Source: an uncultured bacterium
GTDB lineage: Bacteria > Bacillota > Clostridia > Christensenellales > Borkfalkiaceae
Assembly (NCBI GenBank): GCA_949746255.1
Contig: CATKAP010000119.1
Span: 1-40,011 of the forward strand
Length of the DNA stretch: 40,011 nucleotides
Direction: 5' to 3'
In this document: positions 1 to 7,873 of the stretch, piece after piece
Numbering within the stretch: position 1 is the first letter of the stretch
Layout: each line of letters begins with the position of its first letter
Made by a program: the position numbers and the translations under genes
The notes under the pieces: generated by a model
What the model saw: only the letters and a program-made list of their open reading frames with translations
What the model was told of the DNA's origin: nothing
The model's database searches: none

Positions 1-41
1 ATTATATGAAGATTATCTCGCTTGCTCCCGAAGTGCTTTAA
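1..41 (+). CDS. rplN: Ribosomal protein uL14, C-terminal end (partial)
   Basis: The window opens inside a reading frame (codons from base 3) that ends MKIISLAPEVL before TAA at 39-41. This closely matches the conserved C-terminus of bacterial L14. L14 normally lies directly upstream of rplX in the spc operon, and rplX starts 16 bases later, so position agrees with sequence. Only the last dozen residues are visible, so nothing can be said about the rest of the protein. Confidence 0.85.
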   Translation, partial: YMKIISLAPEVL

Positions 42-57
42 TTAAGGAGAAAAGGCT

Positions 58-483
58 ATGAACGTAAAATTGAATGATAATGTTTTGGTTATCACCGGTA
101 AGTATGCGGGCAAGCAGGGCAAAGTAATTGCCACTTCTCCCAAGAACGGCACGGTAACCGTCGAAGGCGTGAATATTCACAAAAAGGCGAAAAAGGCAAG
201 AAAAGCCAACGAAGTATCTCAGATAGTCGAAGTTCCCGCACCTATGGACGTTTCCAACGTAATGGTAGTGTGCGAAAAGTGCGAAAAGGCTGTAAGGGTT
301 AAACATTCCCTCGTTAACGGTAAGAATGCGAGAGTTTGCCCCAAATGCGGCGCAACGCTTGATAAGGCGTTTGCGGGCAAGGGCGCAAAAGCGGCTGTCA
401 AGAAGGAAGAACCCAAGAAGCGCGTAAGAAAACGCGCCAAGAAAGAAGAGACCGCGGAAAGCGCGGGCGATAAGGCTGAATAA
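58..483 (+). CDS. rplX: Ribosomal protein uL24 with basic C-terminal tail
   Basis: L24 is a KOW-domain protein that starts large-subunit assembly. The KOW motif sits near residues 4-35 ([15 protein letters not shown]). A four-cysteine zinc ribbon follows at C72, C75, C94 and C97, a form known from other Firmicutes L24 proteins. The protein is 141 residues against a usual 100-105; the extra is a Lys/Glu/Ala-rich tail from about residue 103 ([11 protein letters not shown] and similar). The start is ATG behind AAGGAG at 44-49. The stop TAA overlaps the ribosome-binding site of rplE, implying coupled translation. The tail is disordered-looking and resembles in composition the N-terminal extension of the next protein, L5. 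Confidence 0.96.
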   Translation: MNVKLNDNVLVITGKYAGKQGKVIATSPKNGTVTVEGVNIHKKAKKARKANEVSQIVEVPAPMDVSNVMVVCEKCEKAVRVKHSLVNGKNARVCPKCGATLDKAFAGKGAKAAVKKEEPKKRVRKRAKKEETAESAGDKAE

Positions 484-494
484 GGAGGTACGAC

Positions 495-1247
495 GTGGCT
501 ACGAAGAAAGCAGATACCGAAAAGGTTGAGAGCGCCGAAAAGCAGGAAAAAGCGGCTAAAGCTACCAAAACTACCAAAACCGCCAAGACGGTTAAAACCG
601 AGAAAGCGGAAAAAGTAGAAAAGGTTGAAAAAGTTGAAAAGACCGAAGCAACCGAGGCGGCTAAAGCGTCTAAGGCAAAAAAGACCGTTAAAACGGAAAA
701 AGTTTATAAATCAAGAGTACAGGAACATTACGAGAAGGAAGTCGTACCCGCTCTGATTAAACAGTTCGGTTACAAGAATCCTATGCAGGTTCCCAAACTC
801 GTTAAAATAGTAGTAAGTTCCGGACTCGGAGATATCAAAGATAACGCTAAGTCGATTCAGATTGCGCAGAACGAAATGAAGCTTATTACCGGACAGCAGC
901 CCGTATTGCGCAAAGCTAAAAAGTCGGTTGCAAACTTCAAAGTGCGCGAGGGTATGACGATAGGACTTAAAGTTACGCTCCGCGGCAAGATGATGTTCGA
1001 CTTCTACGATAAATTCGTATCGATAGCTCTTCCCAGAGTGCGCGACTTCAGAGGACTTTCCGCCGACAGCTTCGACGGTAAAGGCAACTATTGTACAGGC
1101 ATGAAGGAACAGCTTATATTCCCCGAAATTCAGTACGACCAGGTAGAGAAAATCAGGGGTATGGATATTTGTTTCGTAACAACCGCAAAGACCGACGAGG
1201 AAGCGAGAGAGCTTTTAAGGGCGATGGGATTGCCCTTTAAGAGGTAA
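495..1247 (+). CDS. rplE: Ribosomal protein uL5 with long low-complexity N-terminal extension
   Basis: L5 contacts 5S rRNA and the P-site tRNA in the central protuberance. The normal L5 body (usually about 179 residues) begins near residue 71 ([18 protein letters not shown]) and runs to the end at GLPFKR. Residues 1-70 are an added segment of Lys, Glu, Ala, Thr and Val with a VEK triplet repeat at residues 41-49. The start is GTG at 495, six bases after a full AGGAGG (483-488). No equally good start exists at the L5 core, so the extension is probably translated. L5 extensions of this type are not part of the textbook protein; the function is unknown. Confidence 0.96.
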   Translation: MATKKADTEKVESAEKQEKAAKATKTTKTAKTVKTEKAEKVEKVEKVEKTEATEAAKASKAKKTVKTEKVYKSRVQEHYEKEVVPALIKQFGYKNPMQVPKLVKIVVSSGLGDIKDNAKSIQIAQNEMKLITGQQPVLRKAKKSVANFKVREGMTIGLKVTLRGKMMFDFYDKFVSIALPRVRDFRGLSADSFDGKGNYCTGMKEQLIFPEIQYDQVEKIRGMDICFVTTAKTDEEARELLRAMGLPFKR

Positions 1248-1257
1248 GGAGTAAGAT

Positions 1258-1443
1258 ATGGCTAAGAAAGCAATGATAAACAAACAGCAGAAACCTGCTA
1301 AATACTCGACGAGAGCTTACACGAGATGCTCTATTTGCGGCAGACCGCATGCGGTGTTGCGCAAATACGGAGTATGCCGTATATGCTTCAGAAACCTCGC
1401 TTACAAGGGATTGATTCCCGGTGTGAAAAAATCGAGTTGGTGA
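1258..1443 (+). CDS. rpsN: Ribosomal protein uS14, zinc-binding type
   Basis: This short S14 (61 residues) belongs to the zinc-containing type, with CSIC at residues 24-27 and CRIC at 40-43. It binds the 3' domain of 16S rRNA in the small-subunit head. The C-terminal KKSSW is the family's usual end. A ribosome-binding site GGAG lies just before the ATG, 10 bases after the rplE stop. The order L5-S14-S8 is the standard spc order. No second zinc-free S14 copy is present in this window. Confidence 0.97.
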   Translation: MAKKAMINKQQKPAKYSTRAYTRCSICGRPHAVLRKYGVCRICFRNLAYKGLIPGVKKSSW

Positions 1444-1461
1444 GAGGAGGTACAGAATATT

Positions 1462-1854
1462 ATGACAGATCCTATAGCGGATATGCTCACCCGCGTAAGA
1501 AACGCGTTGAGAGCAAATAAAGAAACGGTTGAGGTTCCCTCATCCAATATGAAAAAGGCTATTGCCGATATAATGCTTTCCGAAGGTTACGTTTCCGACG
1601 TAAAACTCGAAGAGGACGGCTTTAACGGCAAATTGATACTTACCCTTAAATACGTAGGCAAGAAAAAGCCCGTTATCAACGGACTTAAAAGAGTTTCCCG
1701 CCCCGGTCTCCGCGTCTATTCGGACGTTGAGACTATGCCCAAAGTTATGGACGGATTGGGAATTGCCGTTCTTTCCACCAACAAGGGTATATTGACGGAT
1801 AAGCAGGCAAAGGCGCAGAACGTAGGCGGCGAAGTGCTTTGCTATATCTGGTAA
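1462..1854 (+). CDS. rpsH: Ribosomal protein uS8
   Basis: S8 is a primary 16S rRNA binder and, in E. coli, the translational repressor of the spc operon. The protein is 130 residues, normal length. It begins MTDPIADMLTRVRNA and ends GGEVLCYIW, both hallmarks of S8; the STNKGILTD segment is the conserved C-terminal RNA-binding loop. The start follows GAGGAGG at 1444-1450 with an 11-base gap, on the long side. It lies 18 bases after rpsN and 14 before rplF. Confidence 0.98.
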   Translation: MTDPIADMLTRVRNALRANKETVEVPSSNMKKAIADIMLSEGYVSDVKLEEDGFNGKLILTLKYVGKKKPVINGLKRVSRPGLRVYSDVETMPKVMDGLGIAVLSTNKGILTDKQAKAQNVGGEVLCYIW

Positions 1855-1868
1855 GGAGGTAATTTAAA

Positions 1869-2417
1869 ATGTCAAGAATAGGTAAATTACCCGTTGCCTT
1901 ACCTGCGGGAGTAACGGTAACGTTTGAAAACGGTTTGATAACCGTTAAGGGCGGAAAAGGAACTCTTACCCAGAAGGTAGTAGGCGATATAGATATTAAA
2001 GTAAACGGCGCGGAAGCGGAAGTGGTTAAAACTTCCGAAGCTGCGGGAACGGATGCTATGCACGGACTTTACCGCGCGCTTTTGCACAATATGGTCGTAG
2101 GCGTGACCGAAGGTTACAAAAAGACCTTGAAAGTAAACGGCGTAGGTTGGAAAGTTGCAAAGCAGGGCAATAAGCTGGTTATGAACGTAGGCTTTTCCCA
2201 TCCCGTTGAGTTTGTAGAACCCGAAGGCATTAAATTCGAATGTCCCTCCCCCAATGAAATAGTGGTTTCCGGAATCGATAAAACGGTCGTAGGGCAGACC
2301 GCCGCAAACATTCGGAAAATAAGAGTTCCCGAGCCTTATCACGGTTACGGCATAGCTTATTCGGATGAAGTTATCGAACGTAAGGAAGGTAAGACGGGAG
2401 GCAAAGGCAAGAAGTAA
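1869..2417 (+). CDS. rplF: Ribosomal protein uL6
   Basis: L6 sits near the factor-binding site of the 50S subunit. At 182 residues it has normal length and the two duplicated alpha/beta L6 domains. The N-terminus MSRIGKLPVALPAGV and the C-terminal signature VPEPYHGYGIAYSDE (near residue 153 onward) are diagnostic. The ATG is preceded by AAGGAGG at 1853-1859. A 68-base gap with two small hairpins separates it from rplR, whereas the preceding genes sit only 10-18 bases apart. Confidence 0.98.
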   Translation: MSRIGKLPVALPAGVTVTFENGLITVKGGKGTLTQKVVGDIDIKVNGAEAEVVKTSEAAGTDAMHGLYRALLHNMVVGVTEGYKKTLKVNGVGWKVAKQGNKLVMNVGFSHPVEFVEPEGIKFECPSPNEIVVSGIDKTVVGQTAANIRKIRVPEPYHGYGIAYSDEVIERKEGKTGGKGKK

Positions 2418-2485
2418 TTCCGTGCGCGTTAAAGCGCAATGAGAAGAAACGCCGATAAAACGGCGGCTTGCTTGAAGGAGAAATT

Positions 2486-2854
2486 ATGTTCAATAAAATA
2501 GATAAAAACAAGGAACGCTTGAGAAGACACGCAAGAGTGCGCAAAAAGATTAAGGGAACGACGGAATCTCCCAGACTCAGCGTTTACCGCAGTTTAAATC
2601 ACATTTACGCTCAGATTATAGACGACGTTAAAGGCGTAACGCTTTGCGCGGCTTCTACCATGGAAAAGGGCGTACAGAGCAAAATAAAGAAGATGAACAA
2701 GTCCGACGCGGCTAAAGAAGTAGGCAAGGCAGTTGCCGAAAAAGCTAAAAAGTTGGGTATAGAAACCGTTGTTTTCGACAGAGGCGGATATATTTATACG
2801 GGACGCGTTCAGGCATTGGCAGACGGCGCAAGGGAAGCCGGACTCAAATTCTAA
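2486..2854 (+). CDS. rplR: Ribosomal protein uL18
   Basis: L18 binds 5S rRNA together with L5. The 122-residue protein has the conserved RARVRKKI-type basic start, the [16 protein letters not shown] segment and the C-terminal [12 protein letters not shown] place the start at the ATG at 2486, five bases after AAGGAG (2475-2480). An in-frame TTG at 2468 lies upstream of that ribosome-binding site and is unlikely to be used. The rpsE start follows 10 bases after the stop. Confidence 0.97.
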   Translation: MFNKIDKNKERLRRHARVRKKIKGTTESPRLSVYRSLNHIYAQIIDDVKGVTLCAASTMEKGVQSKIKKMNKSDAAKEVGKAVAEKAKKLGIETVVFDRGGYIYTGRVQALADGAREAGLKF

Positions 2855-2864
2855 GGAGCTTGAT

Positions 2865-3398
2865 ATGGAAGAAAAGAAAGAAAGACCTGCAAGAAGAGAT
2901 AACAGAAGAAGGCAGGAAGACGACGGCTTAATCAAGAAACTCATTCAAGTTAACAGAGTTACCAAAACCGTTAAAGGCGGCAGAAACATGCGCTTCGCGG
3001 CGCTTGTGGTTGTCGGCGGCGGCAAGGGCTCGGTAGGTTACGGAATGGGTAAATCCAAAGAAGTTCCCGAAGCAATAGAAAAAGCAAACGCACAGGCTAA
3101 GAAAAACATGAAAAAGGTTTCTCTCAGCGGAACTACCATTCCTCACACCGTTCTGGGCGTATTCGGCAGAGGCTCCGTTCTTATGATGCCGGCCGAAGAA
3201 GGTACCGGCGTTATTGCCGGCGGTCCCGTTCGTGCGGTAATGGAAGCTGCCGGGGGGAAAGACGTAAGAACCAAGTCTCACGGTACTTCCAACCCCATAA
3301 ATTGCGTAAAGGCTGCCGTTTACGGTCTTTTCGATTTGAAATCGCCGGAAGAAATAGCTGCGGCACGCGGTAAAAGCGTGGACGAGTTGAAGGCGTAA
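2865..3398 (+). CDS. rpsE: Ribosomal protein uS5
   Basis: S5 helps decoding accuracy and mRNA unwinding at the entry channel. From the ATG at 2865 (behind AAGGAG at 2853-2858) the protein is 177 residues. It has a charged leader ([16 protein letters not shown]), the double-stranded RNA-binding S5 domain ([20 protein letters not shown]) and the C-terminal domain with [18 protein letters not shown]. An in-frame ATG at 2769 lies inside rplR and has no ribosome-binding site. The N-terminal leader is more charged than in many S5 proteins, as in other Clostridia. Confidence 0.97.
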   Translation: MEEKKERPARRDNRRRQEDDGLIKKLIQVNRVTKTVKGGRNMRFAALVVVGGGKGSVGYGMGKSKEVPEAIEKANAQAKKNMKKVSLSGTTIPHTVLGVFGRGSVLMMPAEEGTGVIAGGPVRAVMEAAGGKDVRTKSHGTSNPINCVKAAVYGLFDLKSPEEIAAARGKSVDELKA

Positions 3399-3411
3399 AG
3401 GGAGGCAACAA

Positions 3412-3585
3412 ATGGTTAAAGTTACTTTAATTAAAAGTACCAACGGAGAAATAAAGTCCGTCAAGGCTACGGTAGCCGCTCTCGGTCTTAAAAAAATCCG
3501 TCAGGAAAGAACCTTGGAAGAAACCCCCGCGAATATGGGACAACTTAAAAAAGTAGCTCATCTCGTAAAGGTTGAAAAGGTTTAA
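3412..3585 (+). CDS. rpmD: Ribosomal protein uL30
   Basis: This 57-residue protein begins MVKVTLIKSTNG and contains LGLKKIRQERTLEETPANMG, the L30 core that ends in the conserved PxxxGM-like motif (here PANMG). L30 lies between rpsE and rplO in spc operons, exactly as here. The start is behind GGGAGG at 3400-3405, and the stop at 3583-3585 overlaps the rplO ribosome-binding site. The family is very short, and this gene is easily missed by length cut-offs. Confidence 0.96.
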   Translation: MVKVTLIKSTNGEIKSVKATVAALGLKKIRQERTLEETPANMGQLKKVAHLVKVEKV

Positions 3586-3594
3586 GGAGAAATT

Positions 3595-4044
3595 ATGCGT
3601 ATCGATACTTTATCGCCCGCAGAGGGCGCAAGAAAACCCGCCAAAAGACTTGGCAGAGGAATAGGCTCGGGAACGGGTAAAACCTCCGGTAAAGGTCATA
3701 AAGGTCAGTGGGCGCGTTCCGGCGGCGGCGTTCGTCCCGGTTTCGAAGGCGGTCAGATGCCTCTTGCAAGAAGAATTCCCAAGCGCGGTTTCCATAATAA
3801 ATGGGCTAAAAGTTACGTAATTATTAATTTAAGCCAATTGGAAAACGTTCCCGCAGGCACAGAAGTGGATTTGGGTTATGTCAGACTTAACGGACTTGCA
3901 AAAGAAGTTAAAAACGCAGTAGGTCTTAAAGTTTTGGGCAACGGCGAATTGAAAGTTGCGCTTACCGTAAAAGCGGCTAAGTTCTCCGCTTCGGCTAAGG
4001 AAGCTATAGAGAAAGCCGGCGGAAAAGCGGAAATTACCGAATAA
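3595..4044 (+). CDS. rplO: Ribosomal protein uL15
   Basis: L15 is a late-assembling 23S rRNA binder. The 149-residue protein has the typical glycine/arginine-rich loop ([20 protein letters not shown]), the [18 protein letters not shown] signature and a globular C-terminal domain ending in [19 protein letters not shown]. The ATG is preceded by AAGGAG at 3584-3589. A 111-base spacer with three hairpins follows before secY. Confidence 0.98.
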   Translation: MRIDTLSPAEGARKPAKRLGRGIGSGTGKTSGKGHKGQWARSGGGVRPGFEGGQMPLARRIPKRGFHNKWAKSYVIINLSQLENVPAGTEVDLGYVRLNGLAKEVKNAVGLKVLGNGELKVALTVKAAKFSASAKEAIEKAGGKAEITE

Positions 4045-4155
4045 TTTAAATTAATTGTGCGCGCTTTGTAAACGCGCACGAGGGTGAAAAGCCCTAATAT
4101 CACGAAAAATTCGAGAACGAAATATGTTTTAGAATTTTTGTGAGGAGAAATTATT
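4045..4155 (+). other. rplO-secY spacer with three tandem hairpins
   Basis: This spacer holds three stems in a row. They are GTGCGCG/CGCGCAC (4057-4079), AGGG/CCCT (4081-4095) and AAAAATTC/GAATTTTT (4105-4139). None is followed by a T-run typical of an intrinsic terminator. The secY ribosome-binding site lies directly after the third stem. The stems may tune secY expression or mark RNA processing points; this is inference. Confidence 0.5.
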
Positions 4156-5523
4156 ATGTTTGAAACAATAAAAAATTGTTTTAAGGTCAAGGAAATAAGG
4201 AAGAAGATTTGGATAACCCTTTTGCTTCTTTTGTTATTCCGTCTCGGCTGTTATATTCCCGTACCGGGTATCGACCCCGAAACTTTCAATGCGGTCATAA
4301 AAGAAAACAGTTTCCTCAATATTTTATCGTCGATTACCGGCGGTTCGCTCGGAAACGCTACGTTGTTTGCTTTGGGTATCAGCCCTTATATCAACGCTTC
4401 CATTATAGTGCAGCTGTTGACGGTCGGTATTCCCGCGCTTGAACGCCTTTCAAAAGAAGGCGAGGACGGCAGAAAGAAAATCGCTCAGATAACCCGTTAT
4501 GTTACTATTGCCCTTGCGATTGCTCAGGCAATAGGTATTATATTGAATTTCGGCGGACTTATAGGCAGCGGAGACATGGCTATCAACCTTAAAGTTTTCG
4601 GCGACGTTACGGGAGGTATTTCCACCGAGGGCGCAAAATGGGTTGCGGGTATTTTCCTTACGGTTGTTTATACCGCAGGCGCCATGCTTGTTATGTGGCT
4701 CGGCGAAAGAATTACCGAATACGGTATTTCTAACGGTATATCGCTTATAATCTTCGTGGGTATTATTTCTACGGCAGGTCTTACTATTGTTACTAACTTG
4801 CAGGAAGGTTTCGCTGGAACTTATTCAAGATTCTGGGAACTTCTCGGTTTTATCGTCTTGACGGTTGTTGAATTCTTTGCGATAGTAACGGTTGACCTTT
4901 CAGAAAGAAGAATACCGGTTCAGTACGCAAAACAGGTTAAAGGCAGAAAAATGTACGGCGGTCAGTCGTCGGTTATTCCCATCAGAATTTCGGGTTCGGG
5001 CGTTATGCCTCTTATCTTCGCTTTCGCTTTGATTTCGTTCCCGCAGATGATAATAAGTCTTTTCTGGCCCGGTTCGGACGCGGAAATCGGTATAACCACA
5101 TGGTTTTCGGGTTCGGGTAATCCTTGGGGACAGTTGTTCTACATGTTGGCGCTTTGCTTGCTTATATTCGCGTTTGCATTCTTCTATTCGTCAATGCAGT
5201 TTAACCCGGAAGACGTATCAAAGACAATTCAGCAGAACGGCGGATTTATTCAGGGTATTCGTCCCGGGAAACCTACGTCTGATTATCTTAGAAAAATAAA
5301 TAACAGAATAACGCTTTTCGGCGCGATTTATCTTTCGCTTGTAGCGTTTATTCCTTCGATACTTTCTATGATTTTGACGGGAGTTCTTCAAAATAACAAC
5401 TTGTCTCTCCTTTCGGTGTTCTCCACTACGGGTATTCTGATTGTAGTTTCGGTTGCTATGGAATTGGATAAGCAGCTGGAAAGTCAGCTTATGATGAAGA
5501 ATTATAAGGGCTTCCTCAAATAA
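4156..5523 (+). CDS. secY: Preprotein translocase subunit SecY
   Basis: SecY is the channel of the Sec translocon in the cytoplasmic membrane. The 455-residue protein has about ten hydrophobic segments by eye. It shows the plug/TM2 region ISPYINASIIVQLL (near residue 75), the ERLSKEGEDGRKKIAQITRY cytoplasmic loop, the ISNGISLIIFVGI segment and the C5 loop with FNPEDVSKTIQQNGGFIQGIRPGK (residues roughly 353-375). All are SecY signatures. The start is behind GAGGAG (4142-4147). It sits in the spc cluster between rplO and adk, as in most Firmicutes. Confidence 0.98.
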   Translation: MFETIKNCFKVKEIRKKIWITLLLLLLFRLGCYIPVPGIDPETFNAVIKENSFLNILSSITGGSLGNATLFALGISPYINASIIVQLLTVGIPALERLSKEGEDGRKKIAQITRYVTIALAIAQAIGIILNFGGLIGSGDMAINLKVFGDVTGGISTEGAKWVAGIFLTVVYTAGAMLVMWLGERITEYGISNGISLIIFVGIISTAGLTIVTNLQEGFAGTYSRFWELLGFIVLTVVEFFAIVTVDLSERRIPVQYAKQVKGRKMYGGQSSVIPIRISGSGVMPLIFAFALISFPQMIISLFWPGSDAEIGITTWFSGSGNPWGQLFYMLALCLLIFAFAFFYSSMQFNPEDVSKTIQQNGGFIQGIRPGKPTSDYLRKINNRITLFGAIYLSLVAFIPSILSMILTGVLQNNNLSLLSVFSTTGILIVVSVAMELDKQLESQLMMKNYKGFLK

Positions 5524-5697
5524 AGTTAAACCGCGTACATGCGGCGCAATACGGTGTCGCGCTTACGTTTTTCATAGGTTCATTTACGCAGAGTAAACTC
5601 CCCTCGAAAAGCCGCGCGCTCCTTGTCTTGCTTGCATCTCCGCAGTTTAAATGGTTGGGATAAAGCAATTCGTCGCAAAAATTTTGTGAGTATAAGT
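5524..5697. other. secY-adk spacer with long imperfect hairpin; possible dispersed repeat
   Basis: The 174-base spacer between secY and adk has no gene. Around 5559-5617 the two halves can fold back in an imperfect, multi-loop hairpin. The paired blocks are GCGC/GCGC, TTTTC/GAAAA and (A)TTTAC/GTAAA(C). On the minus strand the element reads as a G-rich stretch followed by GAGTTTACTC and GTAAATGA. This reminds me of structured intergenic repeats common in Clostridia genomes, but I cannot confirm copies elsewhere. Confidence 0.35.
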
Positions 5698-6321
5698 ATG
5701 AATATCATTCTTTTGGGCGCGCCCGGCGCAGGCAAGGGCACGCAGGCAAGTAAAATAGAAGAAAAATACAAGCTTCTGCATATTTCCACGGGCGATATTT
5801 TCCGCGCCAACATAAAGGGCGGTACTGAAATAGGCAAGCTCGCAAAGTCGTTTATAGACGCTGGCAAGCTTGTTCCCGACGAAGTAACCTGCGATATCGT
5901 AAAGGACAGACTTACCTGGGACGACGCGCAGAGCGGTTATATGCTCGACGGCTTCCCCCGCAATCTGTTTCAAGCGCAGGAACTCGATAAATTCGCTCAA
6001 ATAGATTTATGTCTTAATATAGACGTTGACGAGAATTTGCTTTTGGACAGAATATGCGGCAGAAGAGTTTGCGCTTGCGGAGAAAGCTATCATGTTTCCA
6101 CTTTAAACGGTGAAACGCATTGTGCAAAATGCGGCGGTGAATTGTATCAGCGTGCGGACGATAACCCGGAAACTGTAAAAACCCGTCTCGAAACTTATAA
6201 TACGCAAACCGCGCCGTTAATCGATTATTATAAAGCTATGGGTAAGCTTGCAACCGTTAAAAGCGGGAAAGGCAGTCCCGACTTGGTATTCGAGCAGATT
6301 TGCAAAATATTAGATAAATAA
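5698..6321 (+). CDS. adk: Adenylate kinase, zinc-LID type
   Basis: Adenylate kinase interconverts ATP + AMP and 2 ADP. From the ATG at 5698 the protein is 207 residues, slightly short. It has the P-loop GAPGAGKGT (7-15), the AMP-site STGDIFR (30-36), the DGFPRN motif (84-89) and the LID domain with C125, C127, C142 and C145 followed by GGELYQRADD. Family members usually have CxxC at the first pair; here it is CxC, one residue shorter. In-frame upstream codons from 5623 fall in the non-coding spacer, and MNIILLG is the normal N-terminus. The ribosome-binding site is weak (GTGAG only). Confidence 0.96.
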   Translation: MNIILLGAPGAGKGTQASKIEEKYKLLHISTGDIFRANIKGGTEIGKLAKSFIDAGKLVPDEVTCDIVKDRLTWDDAQSGYMLDGFPRNLFQAQELDKFAQIDLCLNIDVDENLLLDRICGRRVCACGESYHVSTLNGETHCAKCGGELYQRADDNPETVKTRLETYNTQTAPLIDYYKAMGKLATVKSGKGSPDLVFEQICKILDK

Positions 6322-6323
6322 AT

Positions 6324-7070
6324 ATGGTGACGGTAAAAAGCGAAGCGGAAATCGAATTGATGCGCGAAAGTTGCCGAATAGTTAAAGAAACGCTTGATTT
6401 TGTCGGTAGAAATATTCGCGCGGGGATGACGACTAAGGAAGTTGATAGTCTTGTATATAAGTATATCACTTCTTGCGGCGCTTATCCTTCCGAGCTCGGC
6501 TACGAGGGCTATCCGGCAAGTTCATGCGTTTCGGTTAACGAAGTCGTGGTGCACGGAATACCGGGCGACAGAGTAATTCTCGACGGCGATATAGTCAGTG
6601 TGGATATAACTGCGGAAAAGAACGGTTTTCACGGCGACGCGGCAAGAACGTTTCTCATAGGAAATGTTTCCGAAGAGAAAAAAAGGCTTGTTAAAGTAAC
6701 CGAAGAATGTTTTTTCAAGGCGGTAGAAAATTTACGCGCGGGCTCTTTCCTCTATGATATCGGTTCCGCCGTGCAGATCCACGCCGAAGCAAACGGTTAC
6801 GGGGTGGTTCGCGCGCTTACGGGTCACGGAATAGGCAGGGAAATGCACGAAGACCCCGCCGTGCCCAATTACGGCAAAAAGGGAACGGGTATGAGGCTTA
6901 AAGCCGGTATGACTATCTGTATCGAACCTATGATAAATATGGGCACATATAAAGTTTATCTTGGCGGAAGCGACGGCTGGACCGTTGTGACGGCCGACGG
7001 GAAACCTGCGGCGCATTATGAAAATACGGTGCTTATAACTGAAAACGGCGTCGAAATACTTACGCTTTAA
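6324..7070 (+). CDS. map: Methionine aminopeptidase, type I
   Basis: Map removes the initiator methionine from nascent proteins using two metal ions. The 248-residue protein carries all the expected metal ligands in order: the Asp pair in VSVDITAEKNGFHGDAARTF, the His in GHGIGREMHEDP, the Glu in CIEPMI and the Glu in HYENTVLIT. It starts two bases after the adk stop, so translation is probably coupled; no separate strong ribosome-binding site is visible. The adk-map-infA order is standard in Firmicutes. Confidence 0.97.
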   Translation: MVTVKSEAEIELMRESCRIVKETLDFVGRNIRAGMTTKEVDSLVYKYITSCGAYPSELGYEGYPASSCVSVNEVVVHGIPGDRVILDGDIVSVDITAEKNGFHGDAARTFLIGNVSEEKKRLVKVTEECFFKAVENLRAGSFLYDIGSAVQIHAEANGYGVVRALTGHGIGREMHEDPAVPNYGKKGTGMRLKAGMTICIEPMINMGTYKVYLGGSDGWTVVTADGKPAAHYENTVLITENGVEILTL

Positions 7071-7085
7071 ATTTGACGGAGTGTT

Positions 7086-7379
7086 ATGAAAGTTCAAGAA
7101 CCTGTTATCGGCGGCATATGCCAAAGCAATCAGGGCAGAGATAAAGGCAGATATTATATAATTTACCGATTAGCCGCAAAAGACGCGGTTATGGCGGTTG
7201 ACGGAAATTTTAAAAAGTTCGTTAATCCGAAAAAGAAAAATTTAAAGCATTTGCGGCTTCTTCCCGAAAAAGCGGAAACCATTGCCGCGAAACTTGCGGA
7301 AGGCGTTATGGTCTACGATTCTGAAGTTTATTCGGCTTTAAAAAATTATAACTATCCAAAAACCGAGGAAAACGGTTAA
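7086..7379 (+). CDS. KOW-domain RNA-binding protein (L14e-like), unknown role
   Basis: This 97-residue protein has a KOW-like start ([24 protein letters not shown]) and a short basic stretch ([14 protein letters not shown]). Small KOW proteins, sometimes labelled L14e/L6e/L27e-like, are commonly found between map and infA in Clostridia, which supports the assignment. The start ATG follows GACGGAG at 7075-7081. Its position in the cluster suggests a role in ribosome assembly or translation, but no function is established that I know of. Confidence 0.85.
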   Translation: MKVQEPVIGGICQSNQGRDKGRYYIIYRLAAKDAVMAVDGNFKKFVNPKKKNLKHLRLLPEKAETIAAKLAEGVMVYDSEVYSALKNYNYPKTEENG

Positions 7380-7405
7380 AAGCAATAAATATAGGAGCGT
7401 TTCAG

Positions 7406-7627
7406 ATGTCAAAAGACGACGTTATAGAAACCGAGGGCAAAGTAATAGAATGTTTGCCCAATGCAAACTTTAAAGTCAAACTTGCCAACGGTCATATAAT
7501 AACGGCTTATATTTCGGGTAAACTCCGTCTTAACTATATAAGAATTATAGAAGGCGATAACGTAAAGCTTGAAATCAGTCCCTACGACCTTAAAAAAGGC
7601 AGAATTACCTGGCGTTCAAAGAATTAA
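7406..7627 (+). CDS. infA: Translation initiation factor IF-1
   Basis: IF-1 is a single S1/OB-fold protein that occupies the A-site during initiation. The 73-residue protein is normal length. It has [20 protein letters not shown] at the start, [20 protein letters not shown] in the middle and KGRITWR at the end, all family signatures. A ribosome-binding site AGGAG (7393-7397) sits eight bases before the ATG. The following 246 bases before rpmJ are non-coding and hairpin-rich. Confidence 0.98.
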   Translation: MSKDDVIETEGKVIECLPNANFKVKLANGHIITAYISGKLRLNYIRIIEGDNVKLEISPYDLKKGRITWRSKN

Positions 7628-7873
7628 ATCAGTATACTTTCTAAACGTTTTAATGAGGGCTTAACCCTTCATTAATAACGGCGCGAGTAAAAAAGAAATT
7701 TTTGCGCAGTATGCGCAAATTGCGAAAACTTTCGCCTTTGAGATGTGATTTTGCACAAATTTTCAATAAAAGTGCAAAACCATTGTACAACGAGGGCGAG
7801 TAACCATAAAATCACAAAAATAACATGCGATTTAGTAGAATTTTTTTGTGAACAAATCATAAAGGAGAAAATT
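7628..7873 (+). other. infA-rpmJ spacer, hairpin-rich, possible RNA switch
   Basis: No gene fits here. Visible stems are TAATGAGGG/CCCTTCATTA with one bulge (7651-7674), TTTGCGCA/TGCGCAAA (7701-7719), GCGAAA/TTTCGC (7722-7735) and TTTTGCAC/GTGCAAAA (7749-7779). A competing pairing is GTGATTTT (7745-7752) with AAAATCAC (7808-7815). The last two share the same TTTT bases and so exclude each other. A weak promoter-like pair TTGTAC/TAAAAT lies at 7783-7812. The rpmJ ribosome-binding site (AAAGGAG) follows. Confidence 0.4.

Noticed and set aside
2769-2864. Earlier in-frame ATG for rpsE at 2769
   Set aside because: It lies inside rplR and lacks a ribosome-binding site; 2865 has AAGGAG and fits the S5 family start.
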